Shown piece after piece: positions 1 through 7,847 of a stretch of 17,271 nt of DNA. The stretch is from CAMCSH01 sp043748535. Lineage in GTDB: Bacteria; Verrucomicrobiota; Lentisphaeria; Lentisphaerales; Lentisphaeraceae. Every line of letters begins with the position of its first letter. Position 1 is the first letter of the stretch. The stretch is taken from assembly GCA_043748535.1 (NCBI GenBank), contig JAYTMY010000010.1, positions 1 to 17,271 on the forward strand. Direction: 5' to 3'. The position numbers and the translations under genes were made by a program. The notes beneath the pieces are model-generated. The model was not told the DNA's origin and did no database searches. It worked only from the letters and a program-made list of their open reading frames with translations.

Positions 1-97
1 TGGGGGCGGTTGACGACAAAACTTCGCCTCAAAATCCGCTATTTTTCAACTCACTGGGGTTCCCTGCATCCGGTGTGAGGCGTCTTGGATACGCGTG
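1..97 (+). repeat. Left copy of a terminal inverted repeat
   Basis: Bases 1-97 match the reverse complement of 17174-17270 with only two mismatches, at positions 24 (t versus g) and 59 (g versus c). Base i pairs with base 17271-i. The match stops at 98, but after a gap of unequal length both copies show ACGGGGGG (114-121 here), so the homology may run to about 122 with an indel. Inside the repeat, CGCCTCA (25-31) is the inverse of TGAGGCG (76-82), so the unit can fold back on itself. No coding potential is seen. It is best read as one member of an interspersed repeat family. Confidence 0.85.
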
Positions 98-406
98 AGC
101 TTCGCTCCCAGCGACGGGGGGGAACCCTTTTTTGTGGGATGCCGTGGAGGCAGAATTTGGATTAAGGGAATAGAGGAGGGGGCTCAGACTCCCTCCCTCC
201 TCCTTAACGCCCTTGGGCGCAGCTCAGGAGCGGCTCAAATCGGCATGAGACAGATCGAAGTTTATTGCTGGCTCCTTACGTCTCTGCAGGATGGTCATAA
301 AGATCCCGCGGCCGATCGAGCGGCCTAGCCATATTTCAGGTGTCCGGCTGGAAAGTGGCGGGAAAGAGCCGAGTATAGTGGTCTAAACAGAAGGATTTCT
401 CAGACC
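98..406. other. Non-coding leader upstream of rpoN
   Basis: I see no convincing gene in this 309-base stretch. It holds a G7 run (116-122). A purine/pyrimidine inverted repeat pairs GAGGAGGG (173-180) with CCCTCCTC (195-202), with an outer TTAAG/CTTAA pairing at 162-166 and 203-207. A short hairpin pairs GGCCG (310-314) with CGGCC (321-325). TATAGT at 374-379 resembles a sigma-70 -10 box for rpoN, but no good -35 box lies at the right distance. The 77-codon reading frame at 95-328 has no ribosome site and no recognisable protein character. Confidence 0.5.
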
Positions 407-1828
407 ATGCAACAAGGACTTTTCCAAGGCCAGCGGATGGGCCAGGAACAGATCATGGCGCCGCAGCAGATGCAGTCGCTGGAGATCCTGGCGATGCCGG
501 TGATGGAGCTGCAGCAGCGGATCAACCAGGAGCTGGCGGGCAACCCGACCCTGGAATTGGAAGAAGCCGGCGGCGAAATTCTCGATGGCGACCCCCTCGC
601 CCATGGAGCTGAAGCCGATCCGGAAGCGGCGGCCCGAGCGGTCGAGCGCGACGAATCCTTGGCTTCCATCGTCTCTTCGGAACGCGGTAATTACCAGGCG
701 CCGGACAGTGATGCGGAAGAACGCCGGCGCCATTTCTTTGATTCCTTCAGCCAAGGGGAAACCTTGGAAGAGATGTTGATGCAGCAGCTGCGCACCAGCG
801 ATTTGCCGGAGCATCTGCATCCCTTGGCTGAGCACATCATCGGCTCGCTCGACGACGCGGGCTATCTCAATGGCGGGCCGCAGCCGATTGCGACAGCTTT
901 GGGCGTCGACCTGAAGACCGTGAAAGAAGTTCTGACGGTGATCCAGAGTTTTGATCCCCCGGGAATCGGCGCTTGCGATTTGCAGGAATGCCTCTTGTTG
1001 CAGTTGAAGAAGCGCGGCCAGCAGGGCAAGCTACCGTGGAAAATCGTCGCCAAACACGCCGATCTGCTGGCCAAGGGCGATGCCGGAAAACTGGCGAAGT
1101 TTCTCAAACTCGAATTGGTGCAGGTGCAGGAAGCTCTGGCCGAGATCCGTCGGCTGACGACGCCGTGGCCGGGCTTGGTGGTTTCCGATCGCAATCCCGA
1201 TTTCATCAGTGCCGAAGCGGTGATCGAAACCCTCGAAGACGGCAGCCTTGCCGCCCGACCCTTGCGCGATTCGATGCCGCGACTGCGTCTTTCCGAGCGC
1301 TGCCTCGCCATCCTGGAAGACCCGCGGGTTCCTGCCGAGGACAAGAAATGGATTCGCGACAAAGTCTTCGCCTCGAAGTCGCTGATGCGCGCCCTCGAGA
1401 TGCGCGAAAGCACCCTGATGCGCCTGTTGGTCATCGTCATCCGCGAACAGGAAGCCTTCTTCCGCGAAGGCCTTGCCGGACTCAAGCCCTTGACCATGCG
1501 CGGCATTGCCGAAGAACTCGGGGTCCACGAGACCACGGTGTCACGGGCGATCAGCGGCAAACATGTTCAGACGCCGCGCGGCCTGCTGGCCTTGCGCTTC
1601 TTCTTCAGTACCGGCTTGGAAACCTCCAGCGGCAGTCGCCTGTCGACCGAAGCCTTCAAGCAGCGGCTGCAGGAGGTCATCCTCAGCGAAGATCGCCGGA
1701 CGCCACTCGGCGACGGCGACATCGCCAGTCTGCTGGCCGCCGAAGGTTTGGAGGTGTCGCGCCGCACCGTCACCAAATACCGAGAGGAACTTGGCATCGG
1801 CTCGGTGCCGCAGAGGAGAAAATCCTAA
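407..1828 (+). CDS. rpoN: RNA polymerase sigma-54 factor
   Basis: This 473-residue protein is the alternative sigma factor that binds core RNA polymerase and recognises -24/-12 promoters; transcription then needs an AAA+ activator. The length is normal for the family. The N-terminal activator-interacting region I is glutamine-rich (about 1-50). It is followed by an acidic linker (about 50-105), the core-binding domain (about 110-300) and a helix-turn-helix segment around 364-401 (GVHETTVSRA). Near the C-terminus is the RpoN box, SRRTVTKYRE at 451-460, against a usual ARRTVAKYRE. The ATG at 407 follows AGAAGGA (389-395). The gene is followed after 91 bp by serA on the same strand. No activator, hpf or PTS-Ntr gene lies beside it, unlike the common proteobacterial rpoN cluster. 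Confidence 0.97.
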   Translation: MQQGLFQGQRMGQEQIMAPQQMQSLEILAMPVMELQQRINQELAGNPTLELEEAGGEILDGDPLAHGAEADPEAAARAVERDESLASIVSSERGNYQAPDSDAEERRRHFFDSFSQGETLEEMLMQQLRTSDLPEHLHPLAEHIIGSLDDAGYLNGGPQPIATALGVDLKTVKEVLTVIQSFDPPGIGACDLQECLLLQLKKRGQQGKLPWKIVAKHADLLAKGDAGKLAKFLKLELVQVQEALAEIRRLTTPWPGLVVSDRNPDFISAEAVIETLEDGSLAARPLRDSMPRLRLSERCLAILEDPRVPAEDKKWIRDKVFASKSLMRALEMRESTLMRLLVIVIREQEAFFREGLAGLKPLTMRGIAEELGVHETTVSRAISGKHVQTPRGLLALRFFFSTGLETSSGSRLSTEAFKQRLQEVILSEDRRTPLGDGDIASLLAAEGLEVSRRTVTKYREELGIGSVPQRRKS

Positions 1829-1919
1829 TTTTTAGAGAAGCGCGTCATCACGCTTGCGAAGACTGTCTCGAAGCCGTAAAATACTCTCACGATCAACCAA
1901 GAACTGATGGAGAAACGCA

Positions 1920-3485
1920 ATGCCGAAGATCATCATCCCGACCAAGCTGGAAACCGTTTGCAAAGAGCTTCTCGAGGCTCAAGGCTATGAAGTCATTCAG
2001 GACGGCAAGACCGAACTGAAAGCTCTCCTCGAAAAACACAACGATGCCGTCGGTCTCGTTGTCCGTTCGGAGAAAATCACCGCGGAAGTCATCGATATGC
2101 TGCCCGCTCTGCGCCTGGTCGTCCGCGCCGGTGCCGGTTACAACACTATCGACATCAAACATGCCCGCAGCCGCAATGTCGCGGTTATGAACACTCCCGG
2201 AGCCAACTCCAATGCCGTCGCGGAAGAGGCCATCGGCCTGATGATCGCCGGTGCCCGCTACTTCCTCGAAGGCGACAAGACCACCCGCGCCGGCCTCTGG
2301 GAAAAGAACAAATACATGGGCAGCGAAATCACCGGCAAAACCGTCGGCATCCTCGGTTTCGGCAACATCGGCCAGCTTCTCGCCAAGCGCCTCCGCGGCT
2401 TCGACGTCAAGCTGAAGATCTATGACCCCTTTGTCTCCCTTGACAAGGCCCGCGAATATGGTGCCGAAATCACCTCGATGGAAGATATCTTCGCCACTTG
2501 CGACTTCCTGTCGCTGCACCTTCCCGCCACCAAAGAGACCGACAAGATCATCAGCACCCAGTATTTCTCGCTGATGAAAGACGGCGCCGTCCTGGTCAAC
2601 TGCGCCCGCAGTGAAGTCCTCGATGAAGAAGCTCTGCGCGAAGCTCGCAAGACCAAGCGCATCGTCTTCTGCAACGACGTTTACGACAAAGACGAAGCCG
2701 GCCTGAAAACCTGCAACGACATTGCCGACATCATGCTGCCGCACCTCGGTGCCAGCACCTTCGAAGCTAACAACAACGCCGCCCGCATGGCGGCCAACCA
2801 GACCATCAACTTCCTCGACCGTGGCCTGGCCATGCACGTCGTCAACAAGTCGATCCCCGACGGCCTAGCTCCCGAATATCAGCAGCTCAGCTCGGCTCTG
2901 GCCCGTTTCGCCCGCTCCTACATCGGCGCCAAGGCTCCGGTCTTCGAGATCCAAGCCAGCTTCTACGGCAAGCTCAACGACTACTCGCGCTGGCTGATTC
3001 CGCCGATCGTCGCCGCCATTTCGGGGGACAACAAGATCACCGACATCGACCAGGCCGAGGCCTATCTTAAGTCGCGCGGCATCAGCTGCAAGATCCGCGA
3101 CACCGATGAAGGCAAGCGTTACGGCGAGTCGATCACCGTCGACCTGATCAGCGGTACCCAGCAGATGGATCGCGTCTCGGTGCGCGGCACACTGACGGAA
3201 GGCAATATCATCGTTTCCCGCATCGGCGAATTCGGCAAGCTCTACTACGAGCCCACCGGTCACACCTCAGTCTTCGTCTACGACGACCGTCCCGGCGTGC
3301 TCGCCCAGATCTCGCAGGCGATGGCCTTGGAAGGCTTGAACATCGAAGACATCCGCTCGCCGCACAACGACAGCGGCAGCAAATCGATCGCCATCCTCAA
3401 GCTCAATGCTGAGCCTTCTGCGGAATTGATCGAGAAAGTCGGCCGTCTCCTCCATTGCCACGCTGCGTTCACCGTCCATATTTGA
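1920..3485 (+). CDS. serA: D-3-phosphoglycerate dehydrogenase with ACT domain
   Basis: The enzyme catalyses the NAD-dependent oxidation of 3-phosphoglycerate, the first step of phosphorylated serine biosynthesis in the cytosol. At 521 residues it is the long, type 1 form. It has a split substrate-binding domain at both sides of a Rossmann domain with GFGNIG near 144-149. The catalytic Arg is 230 (NCARSEV), the probable acid is Glu259, and the His is 275 (LPHLGAST). An intervening regulatory domain covers about 310-440 and a C-terminal ACT domain starts near 450, consistent with feedback control by serine. The start has GGAG 8 bases upstream. The FGE-like gene begins only 22 bp after the stop, so the two are probably co-transcribed. 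Confidence 0.96.
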   Translation: MPKIIIPTKLETVCKELLEAQGYEVIQDGKTELKALLEKHNDAVGLVVRSEKITAEVIDMLPALRLVVRAGAGYNTIDIKHARSRNVAVMNTPGANSNAVAEEAIGLMIAGARYFLEGDKTTRAGLWEKNKYMGSEITGKTVGILGFGNIGQLLAKRLRGFDVKLKIYDPFVSLDKAREYGAEITSMEDIFATCDFLSLHLPATKETDKIISTQYFSLMKDGAVLVNCARSEVLDEEALREARKTKRIVFCNDVYDKDEAGLKTCNDIADIMLPHLGASTFEANNNAARMAANQTINFLDRGLAMHVVNKSIPDGLAPEYQQLSSALARFARSYIGAKAPVFEIQASFYGKLNDYSRWLIPPIVAAISGDNKITDIDQAEAYLKSRGISCKIRDTDEGKRYGESITVDLISGTQQMDRVSVRGTLTEGNIIVSRIGEFGKLYYEPTGHTSVFVYDDRPGVLAQISQAMALEGLNIEDIRSPHNDSGSKSIAILKLNAEPSAELIEKVGRLLHCHAAFTVHI

Positions 3486-3507
3486 GGCAAAGCCACGCAG
3501 GAGAGAG

Positions 3508-4227
3508 ATGTCTTACAAAATCGGTGAAGTGGTCCGGGATCATCTCGGACAAGAATTCTGCTACATTCCTGCCGGATCCTTCCTCGGAGGGGTTTCCGGC
3601 AAGGATCGCATCTCTCTGCCTGCAGCCTATTTGATTGGCCGGCATCCGGTCACCGCCGGCATGTTCCAGGCTTTCCTGCGGGCGACCAAACATGTCTATC
3701 CCCGCGAAGAACTTGAGCAGTTGCAGCAGATGTCGCCGATGCCCGACTGCCCTGTCTGCAATGTCAGCTGGGACGATGCTAAGGCCTACTGCCGTTGGCT
3801 GCGAGCCAAGACCGGCGAGTATTACGCCTTGCCGCAAGTGGATGAATGGGAAAAAGCCGCCCGCGGCGAAGATGGCCGTCTCTATCCTTGGGGGAACTCC
3901 GCGCCGGAGCACGATCTCGCCTATTTTGACCATGCCGATGCCGGTACTACTTCGCAGATCGGCCGACGCCCCGGTGGTGCCTCGATTTACGGCTGCCAGG
4001 ATCTGGCTGGCAACGTCTGGGAATGGACCCTCGATTCGTTTAATGATGAACGCGATTTGCATGTGCTGAAAGGCGGCTCCTGGCAAAACCCTGCTGCCCA
4101 TCTGGAAAATGGCGCCCGCTTGTTCTCCTATCCGCCGTCGAAACGCCGTACCTACATGGGCTTTCGCGTCGTCTATCTTCCGGCTGATCTGTACGCCAGT
4201 TATATGGCCGCTTACGAGCAGCAATAA
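3508..4227 (+). CDS. FGE-sulfatase (SUMF1-fold) protein lacking catalytic cysteines
   Basis: This 239-residue protein shows the motifs of the formylglycine-generating-enzyme/SUMF1 fold in order: VSWDDAKAYCRWL near 86-98, LPQVDEWEKAARG, YPWGN, DLAGNVWEW (165-173), GGSW (189-192) and a terminal GFRVV. In true formylglycine-generating enzymes two copper-binding cysteines lie shortly after GGSW. Here the segment after 192 contains none, so sulfatase activation is unlikely. Many family members lacking these cysteines act as binding domains or do other chemistry. There is no signal peptide, so it should be cytoplasmic. AGGAGAG sits just before the ATG. It lies 22 bp behind serA and no sulfatase gene is in view. 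The function is unknown. Confidence 0.85.
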   Translation: MSYKIGEVVRDHLGQEFCYIPAGSFLGGVSGKDRISLPAAYLIGRHPVTAGMFQAFLRATKHVYPREELEQLQQMSPMPDCPVCNVSWDDAKAYCRWLRAKTGEYYALPQVDEWEKAARGEDGRLYPWGNSAPEHDLAYFDHADAGTTSQIGRRPGGASIYGCQDLAGNVWEWTLDSFNDERDLHVLKGGSWQNPAAHLENGARLFSYPPSKRRTYMGFRVVYLPADLYASYMAAYEQQ

Positions 4228-4317
4228 GCACTCATGAAAGAATCATCTCGATCATTGTCATTATAAAACGCGAACAGCTTTGATTTCGCCGCATTCTTTA
4301 AAGCCACGGAGATGACG

Positions 4318-5604
4318 ATGAATTCTGGTGAAGTCGCACCTGAGACGCCGCTCCCGAAAAAGCAAAACAAGCTCACTCTGTGGATCCTATTCGCCTTGGT
4401 CCTAGGCCTGATTGTCGGCTATGGAGTTTATCGCAGCTCGAGCGACCCACAGCCCTTTATTGAGGTCATGGCGCTGATCACCAGTTGCTTCATGCGCCTG
4501 ATCAAAATGATTATTGCCCCTTTGATCTTCACCACCTTGGTTGTCGGCATCGCCAAAATGGGTGACGCCAAAGCCGTTGGCAGGATTGGCGTCAAGGTTT
4601 GTGCGTGGTTTCTCGGGGCCTCGTTGATTTCGCTTCTTCTCGGCATGGTCCTAGTCAATATTTTCCGTCCCGGTGATTCCTTGGTCAATCAGTTGCCGGC
4701 CAATGCTTCGAATCTGGCTGTCAGCGGCACGAGTATGTCGATGCAAGATTTTATCACACATTTGATTCCGACTTCGATCTTCGATGCAATGGCGAAAAAC
4801 GAAATCCTCCAAATCGTCGTCTTCTCGGTGTTTTTCGGTATCGCGGCGGCTTCGATGCACGAGCGCGTCAAAGGCTTGGTGGATGGTCTCGAGAAAACCG
4901 CGGAAATCATCATGTTGGTGACCCGTTATGTGATGAACGTCGCTCCTTTGGCGGTGTTTGCCGCAGTCGCCGCAAGTATCGCCCGTTGTGGCCCATCGGT
5001 CTTGTCGACGTATGGACTGTTCATGTCGGAATTCTATTTCGGCATCCTGATTCTTTGGCTCATTCTCGCCTTCGCCGGCTGGTTGATTCTGCGGCGAAGA
5101 ATTTTTGATCTGATCAAAGGTCTTCACGACCCGATGCTCCTGGCTTTCACTACCGCGTCAAGCGAAGCCGCCTATCCCAAGACCTTGGAGGCTTTAGTGA
5201 AATTCGGGGTCCAGGGTCGGATCTCCTCCTTTGTCTTGCCTCTCGGCTATTCTTTTAATCTCGACGGATCGATGATGTACTGCACCTTCGCGACGCTTTT
5301 TATCGCCCAGGCCTATGTCATCGAGATGAGTCTCGGTCAACAAATGCTGATGCTGCTGATGCTGATGGTGACGTCGAAAGGCATGGCCGGGGTGCCACGG
5401 GCCTCACTGGTGGTGATCGCTGCGACCTTGGCGCAATTCAACATTCCAGAAGCCGGTTTATGGCTTCTTCTCGGCGTCGACCATTTCCTTGATATGGCCC
5501 GTTCTGCCACGAATGTCCTAGGCAACAGTATCGCCACTGCGGTGATCGCGAAATGGGAAGGAGCTTTGGGCCCCAGCCAATCTCCAAGCGAGCCCAAGCC
5601 ATAG
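4318..5604 (+). CDS. Dicarboxylate/amino acid:cation symporter (DAACS family)
   Basis: This is a secondary transporter of the inner membrane that couples uptake of a C4-dicarboxylate or acidic amino acid to Na+ or H+. It is 428 residues with many hydrophobic helices from about residue 18. The re-entrant loop 1 motif is TTASSEAAYP (278-287). The cation-site motif is NLDGS (314-318) within GYSFNLDG, and loop 2 carries TSKGMAGVPRAS. The last helix has DMARSATNVLGN, with Asp392, Arg395 and Asn399 at the usual substrate and cation positions. GYSFNLDG and the Asn ending that helix motif resemble DctA more than archaeal GltPh, so dicarboxylate is my first guess. An ATG also occurs at 4312, but GGAG abuts it; from 4318 the spacing is six bases, so I chose 4318. 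Confidence 0.92.
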   Translation: MNSGEVAPETPLPKKQNKLTLWILFALVLGLIVGYGVYRSSSDPQPFIEVMALITSCFMRLIKMIIAPLIFTTLVVGIAKMGDAKAVGRIGVKVCAWFLGASLISLLLGMVLVNIFRPGDSLVNQLPANASNLAVSGTSMSMQDFITHLIPTSIFDAMAKNEILQIVVFSVFFGIAAASMHERVKGLVDGLEKTAEIIMLVTRYVMNVAPLAVFAAVAASIARCGPSVLSTYGLFMSEFYFGILILWLILAFAGWLILRRRIFDLIKGLHDPMLLAFTTASSEAAYPKTLEALVKFGVQGRISSFVLPLGYSFNLDGSMMYCTFATLFIAQAYVIEMSLGQQMLMLLMLMVTSKGMAGVPRASLVVIAATLAQFNIPEAGLWLLLGVDHFLDMARSATNVLGNSIATAVIAKWEGALGPSQSPSEPKP

Positions 5605-5610
5605 TTTTTT
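5563..5610 (+). terminator. Probable terminator overlapping the transporter stop
   Basis: GCTTTGGGC (5563-5571) can pair with GCCCAAGC (5592-5599) with one bulged T. Five bases later comes a run of six T (5605-5610). The stem lies in the last codons of the symporter and the T run directly follows its stop. The 20-base loop and the five-base gap before the T run make it a moderate candidate. Confidence 0.4.
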
Positions 5611-5701
5611 GGCGCCGGCAAGAATAGCAAATTATCACTGGCCGCGTCGCCTCCGCCTGTGCCGATCCGGCTTATCTTAGTTGCTGAGGGAGGATTTGCC
5701 G

Positions 5702-6622
5702 ATGAACACTCTTTTACTGCGTGAAGTGTCGCCTCGAGATGGCTTGCAGGCGGAATCGGTCGTCCTTGATGTCGACAGCCGGGTGCAGTTCTGCCTCGAT
5801 CTGCTGGCGGCAGGTTGCCACTTTCTCGAAGTTGGCGCCTTTGTCCGTTCGGACAAGGTGCCCTCAATGGCCGGCAGTGCCGAAGTTTGCGCCCAAGTCC
5901 ACCAAGCTGCTGCTGCGGATGTCACGGTCAGCGCCTTGGTGCCTAACGGCCGTGGCCTGGTCGAAGCCCGGGCTGCGGGACTCAAGCACGTGGCGCTGGT
6001 GGCGGCGTTAAGTGATCCCTTGGCCCGCGCCAATCTCGGGAGGGATGCGGAAACCAGTTTGCGCGACGCCTTGCAACTGGCCGCCGAATGCCTGGAAAGC
6101 CGCATCGCTTGCCGGCTTTATCTCAGTGCCTCCTTCGATTGTCCCTTCCTCGGCGAGGTCCCCTCCAGCCATCTTGAACAGGCCTTGCGGCGCGCCGCGC
6201 TTTATCCTGGGCTTGAAGTGGTGATTTCCGACACCACCGGCCGTGCCTCGCCCTTGGCGGTCCGGCGGCGCTTAAAAATGGCGCTCGATCTACTGCCGCC
6301 AGAACGCCTCGCCGGTCATTTTCACGACACCTGGGGAATGGGCCTGGCCAATGCCTGGGAGGCGATGCAATTAGGCATTGAACGACTCGATGCCTCGGCG
6401 GGGGGGCTCGGTGGTTGTCCCTATGCTCCCGGAGCCGGCGGCAACCTCGCCACTGAAGACCTGCTTTCTCTGGCTCGGGCTTTGCATTGGTCGCATGACA
6501 TCATCCCGGATCAACTAGCGGCGGCGGCGACCCGTCTTTGCCAGCAACTTGGCCACTCGACCAGAAGCCGCTCCGGCGCAGCATGGTTGGCGCCTCTCCA
6601 CAGCCATGGCGAAGGCCACTAA
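5702..6622 (+). CDS. Hydroxymethylglutaryl-CoA lyase-like enzyme
   Basis: This 306-residue DRE-TIM metallolyase is a TIM-barrel enzyme. The closest family I recognise is HMG-CoA lyase, which splits HMG-CoA into acetoacetate and acetyl-CoA in leucine breakdown. Visible signature residues are Arg12-Asp13 in VSPRDGLQ, the metal ligands His206 and His208 in GHFHDTWG, catalytic Cys239 in GGCPYAPGA, and Asn248. The Cys-to-Asn spacing of nine matches the human enzyme. The ATG at 5702 has GGGAGGA (5688-5694) upstream; a TTG at 5681 in the same frame is less likely. No other leucine-catabolism gene (for example methylcrotonyl-CoA carboxylase) is nearby, so the true substrate could be a related 3-hydroxyacyl-CoA. 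Confidence 0.88.
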   Translation: MNTLLLREVSPRDGLQAESVVLDVDSRVQFCLDLLAAGCHFLEVGAFVRSDKVPSMAGSAEVCAQVHQAAAADVTVSALVPNGRGLVEARAAGLKHVALVAALSDPLARANLGRDAETSLRDALQLAAECLESRIACRLYLSASFDCPFLGEVPSSHLEQALRRAALYPGLEVVISDTTGRASPLAVRRRLKMALDLLPPERLAGHFHDTWGMGLANAWEAMQLGIERLDASAGGLGGCPYAPGAGGNLATEDLLSLARALHWSHDIIPDQLAAAATRLCQQLGHSTRSRSGAAWLAPLHSHGEGH

Positions 6623-6757
6623 AACGCGAGCTCCCGCCGGGATAAGCCGCCTCGGGAGGGAACCCTGCCGGGGCAAGGCCTGAGGGCTTCGTGATTTCCT
6701 CGACACAGACTGCCTCAAAGAGAGTGAAAAGACCGCAGCCCGGGTTAATTTGCGGCC

Positions 6758-7276
6758 ATGAATATCATTCTCATCGGCTTCATGGCCTCCGGAAAAACCA
6801 CTGTCGGTAAGGCTCTAGCCCGCCGCAGCGGCCGCCCATTTATTGATCTCGATGCCGTGATCGAGGAGAAGGCCGGCATGAGTATCCCGGCCATCTTCAC
6901 CACGGTCGGCGAAAAAGCCTTCCGCGATCTCGAATCCCACGTCGTCAACACCCTGCCGATCTCCGGCGATGCGGTGATCTCTTGCGGCGGCGGGGTCATT
7001 CTTCGCGATATCAACCGCGAGCGACTGCGGCAACGCGGTTTCGTCGTCTGGCTGAAGAGCACTCCCGAAATCGTCCTGCGCAATGCCGGACGCCGCGACA
7101 GCCGTCCGCTGTTGCGCGACAAGGGTGTGGACGATGTCGCGGCTATGCTCGCCGCCCGCGAGCCTTTCTACACTGCCACTGCCCACGCTTCTCTGGAAGT
7201 CGCGACCATCGGCATCGAACCGGCCGCCGAGCGGATTCTCGGGATGCACGACAGTTTTGCCGCTGCTCTGCCATGA
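6758..7276 (+). CDS. aroK: Shikimate kinase
   Basis: This enzyme phosphorylates shikimate at the 3-OH with ATP, the fifth step of the chorismate pathway. The 172-residue length is typical. The Walker A loop is GFMASGKTT (7-15). Shikimate-binding residues are Asp32 (DLD), Arg56 (FRD) and the glycine triplet 77-79 (CGGGVI). The lid has SRPLLR near 115-120 and a further arginine in REPFY at 134. No strong ribosome site precedes the ATG. The stop overlaps the start of the Lon-domain gene by four bases (ATGA), which indicates translational coupling. The 135-bp upstream spacer holds only a weak CTCCCG/CGGGAG inverted repeat (6631-6658). Confidence 0.95.
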   Translation: MNIILIGFMASGKTTVGKALARRSGRPFIDLDAVIEEKAGMSIPAIFTTVGEKAFRDLESHVVNTLPISGDAVISCGGGVILRDINRERLRQRGFVVWLKSTPEIVLRNAGRRDSRPLLRDKGVDDVAAMLAAREPFYTATAHASLEVATIGIEPAAERILGMHDSFAAALP

Positions 7277-7845
7277 GCCTGATTCGCGACGCGGAGATCC
7301 TGCCGCTTTTCCCCTTGGCGGGCTTAGTCGCGTTCCCTGGCGCTGAATTGCCGCTGCACATCTTCGAAGAGCGCTACCGTCAGATGACCACGGATGTCCT
7401 GGATCGCCGCGGCTTATTTCTCCTTGCCACGGCACTTGGGGTTGATTTCCTGGCGCCTCTCGCCGCGCTGGTTCGCATCCGCGACTACCAGCAGCTTGAT
7501 GATGGCCGCTACCTGCTTGATTGCGAAGTGCTCGAGCGCGTCGCCATAGAGGAAAATCCATCCACCCATCTCTACCGGGTCGCCCGGGCCTACCCTCGTC
7601 CCCTGCAGCATTTGCTGGCTGAGGATGAGACGGCCAAAGGGGACTTCATCGCCTTTATTGCGCGCCGTTTTCCGGAAGCGCCGCCGCTGCCCCGCGAAAC
7701 TCCGGCGGACAGTTTGTCGCCCCTGCTCGCTCTGCTTTGTCAGCGCAGTTCCTTGTCGGTCGAGGACCGCTTGCGTCTGCTCGCCTGTGACTCGGAAGGA
7801 GACATGGTGCGGCAGATGATTGCAAAAGTAGAAGTTTCTGATTAA
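7273..7845 (+). CDS. Stand-alone Lon substrate-binding (LON N-terminal) domain protein
   Basis: This 190-residue protein consists of the Lon protease N-terminal substrate-recognition domain only. The typical opening is visible: LPLFPLAGLVAFPGAELP near 10-27, then LHIFEERYRQM. A helical tail follows and there is no AAA+ ATPase or Ser-Lys protease domain. Such stand-alone proteins are widespread and are thought to bind or chaperone proteins, but their role is not settled. The frame is open further upstream inside aroK, but ATG 7273 in an ATGA overlap and the domain boundary fix the start. The stop lies only two bases from the stop of the convergent SUFU-like gene, so no terminator fits between them. 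Confidence 0.85.
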   Translation: MSLIRDAEILPLFPLAGLVAFPGAELPLHIFEERYRQMTTDVLDRRGLFLLATALGVDFLAPLAALVRIRDYQQLDDGRYLLDCEVLERVAIEENPSTHLYRVARAYPRPLQHLLAEDETAKGDFIAFIARRFPEAPPLPRETPADSLSPLLALLCQRSSLSVEDRLRLLACDSEGDMVRQMIAKVEVSD

Positions 7846-7847
7846 GC

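Noticed and set aside
95..328. A 77-codon plus-strand reading frame before rpoN
   Set aside because: It starts inside the terminal repeat, has no ribosome site, and shows no protein-like composition or family resemblance.
1893..2837. Long minus-strand reading frames opposite serA, rpoN, hom, the CpXC gene and the VWA gene
   Set aside because: They are antisense shadows of well-identified genes in GC-rich DNA; their translations are low-complexity and match no family I know.
5681..5701. TTG upstream start for the HMG-CoA-lyase-like gene
   Set aside because: The Shine-Dalgarno-like GGGAGGA lies between this TTG and ATG 5702, so it serves the ATG.
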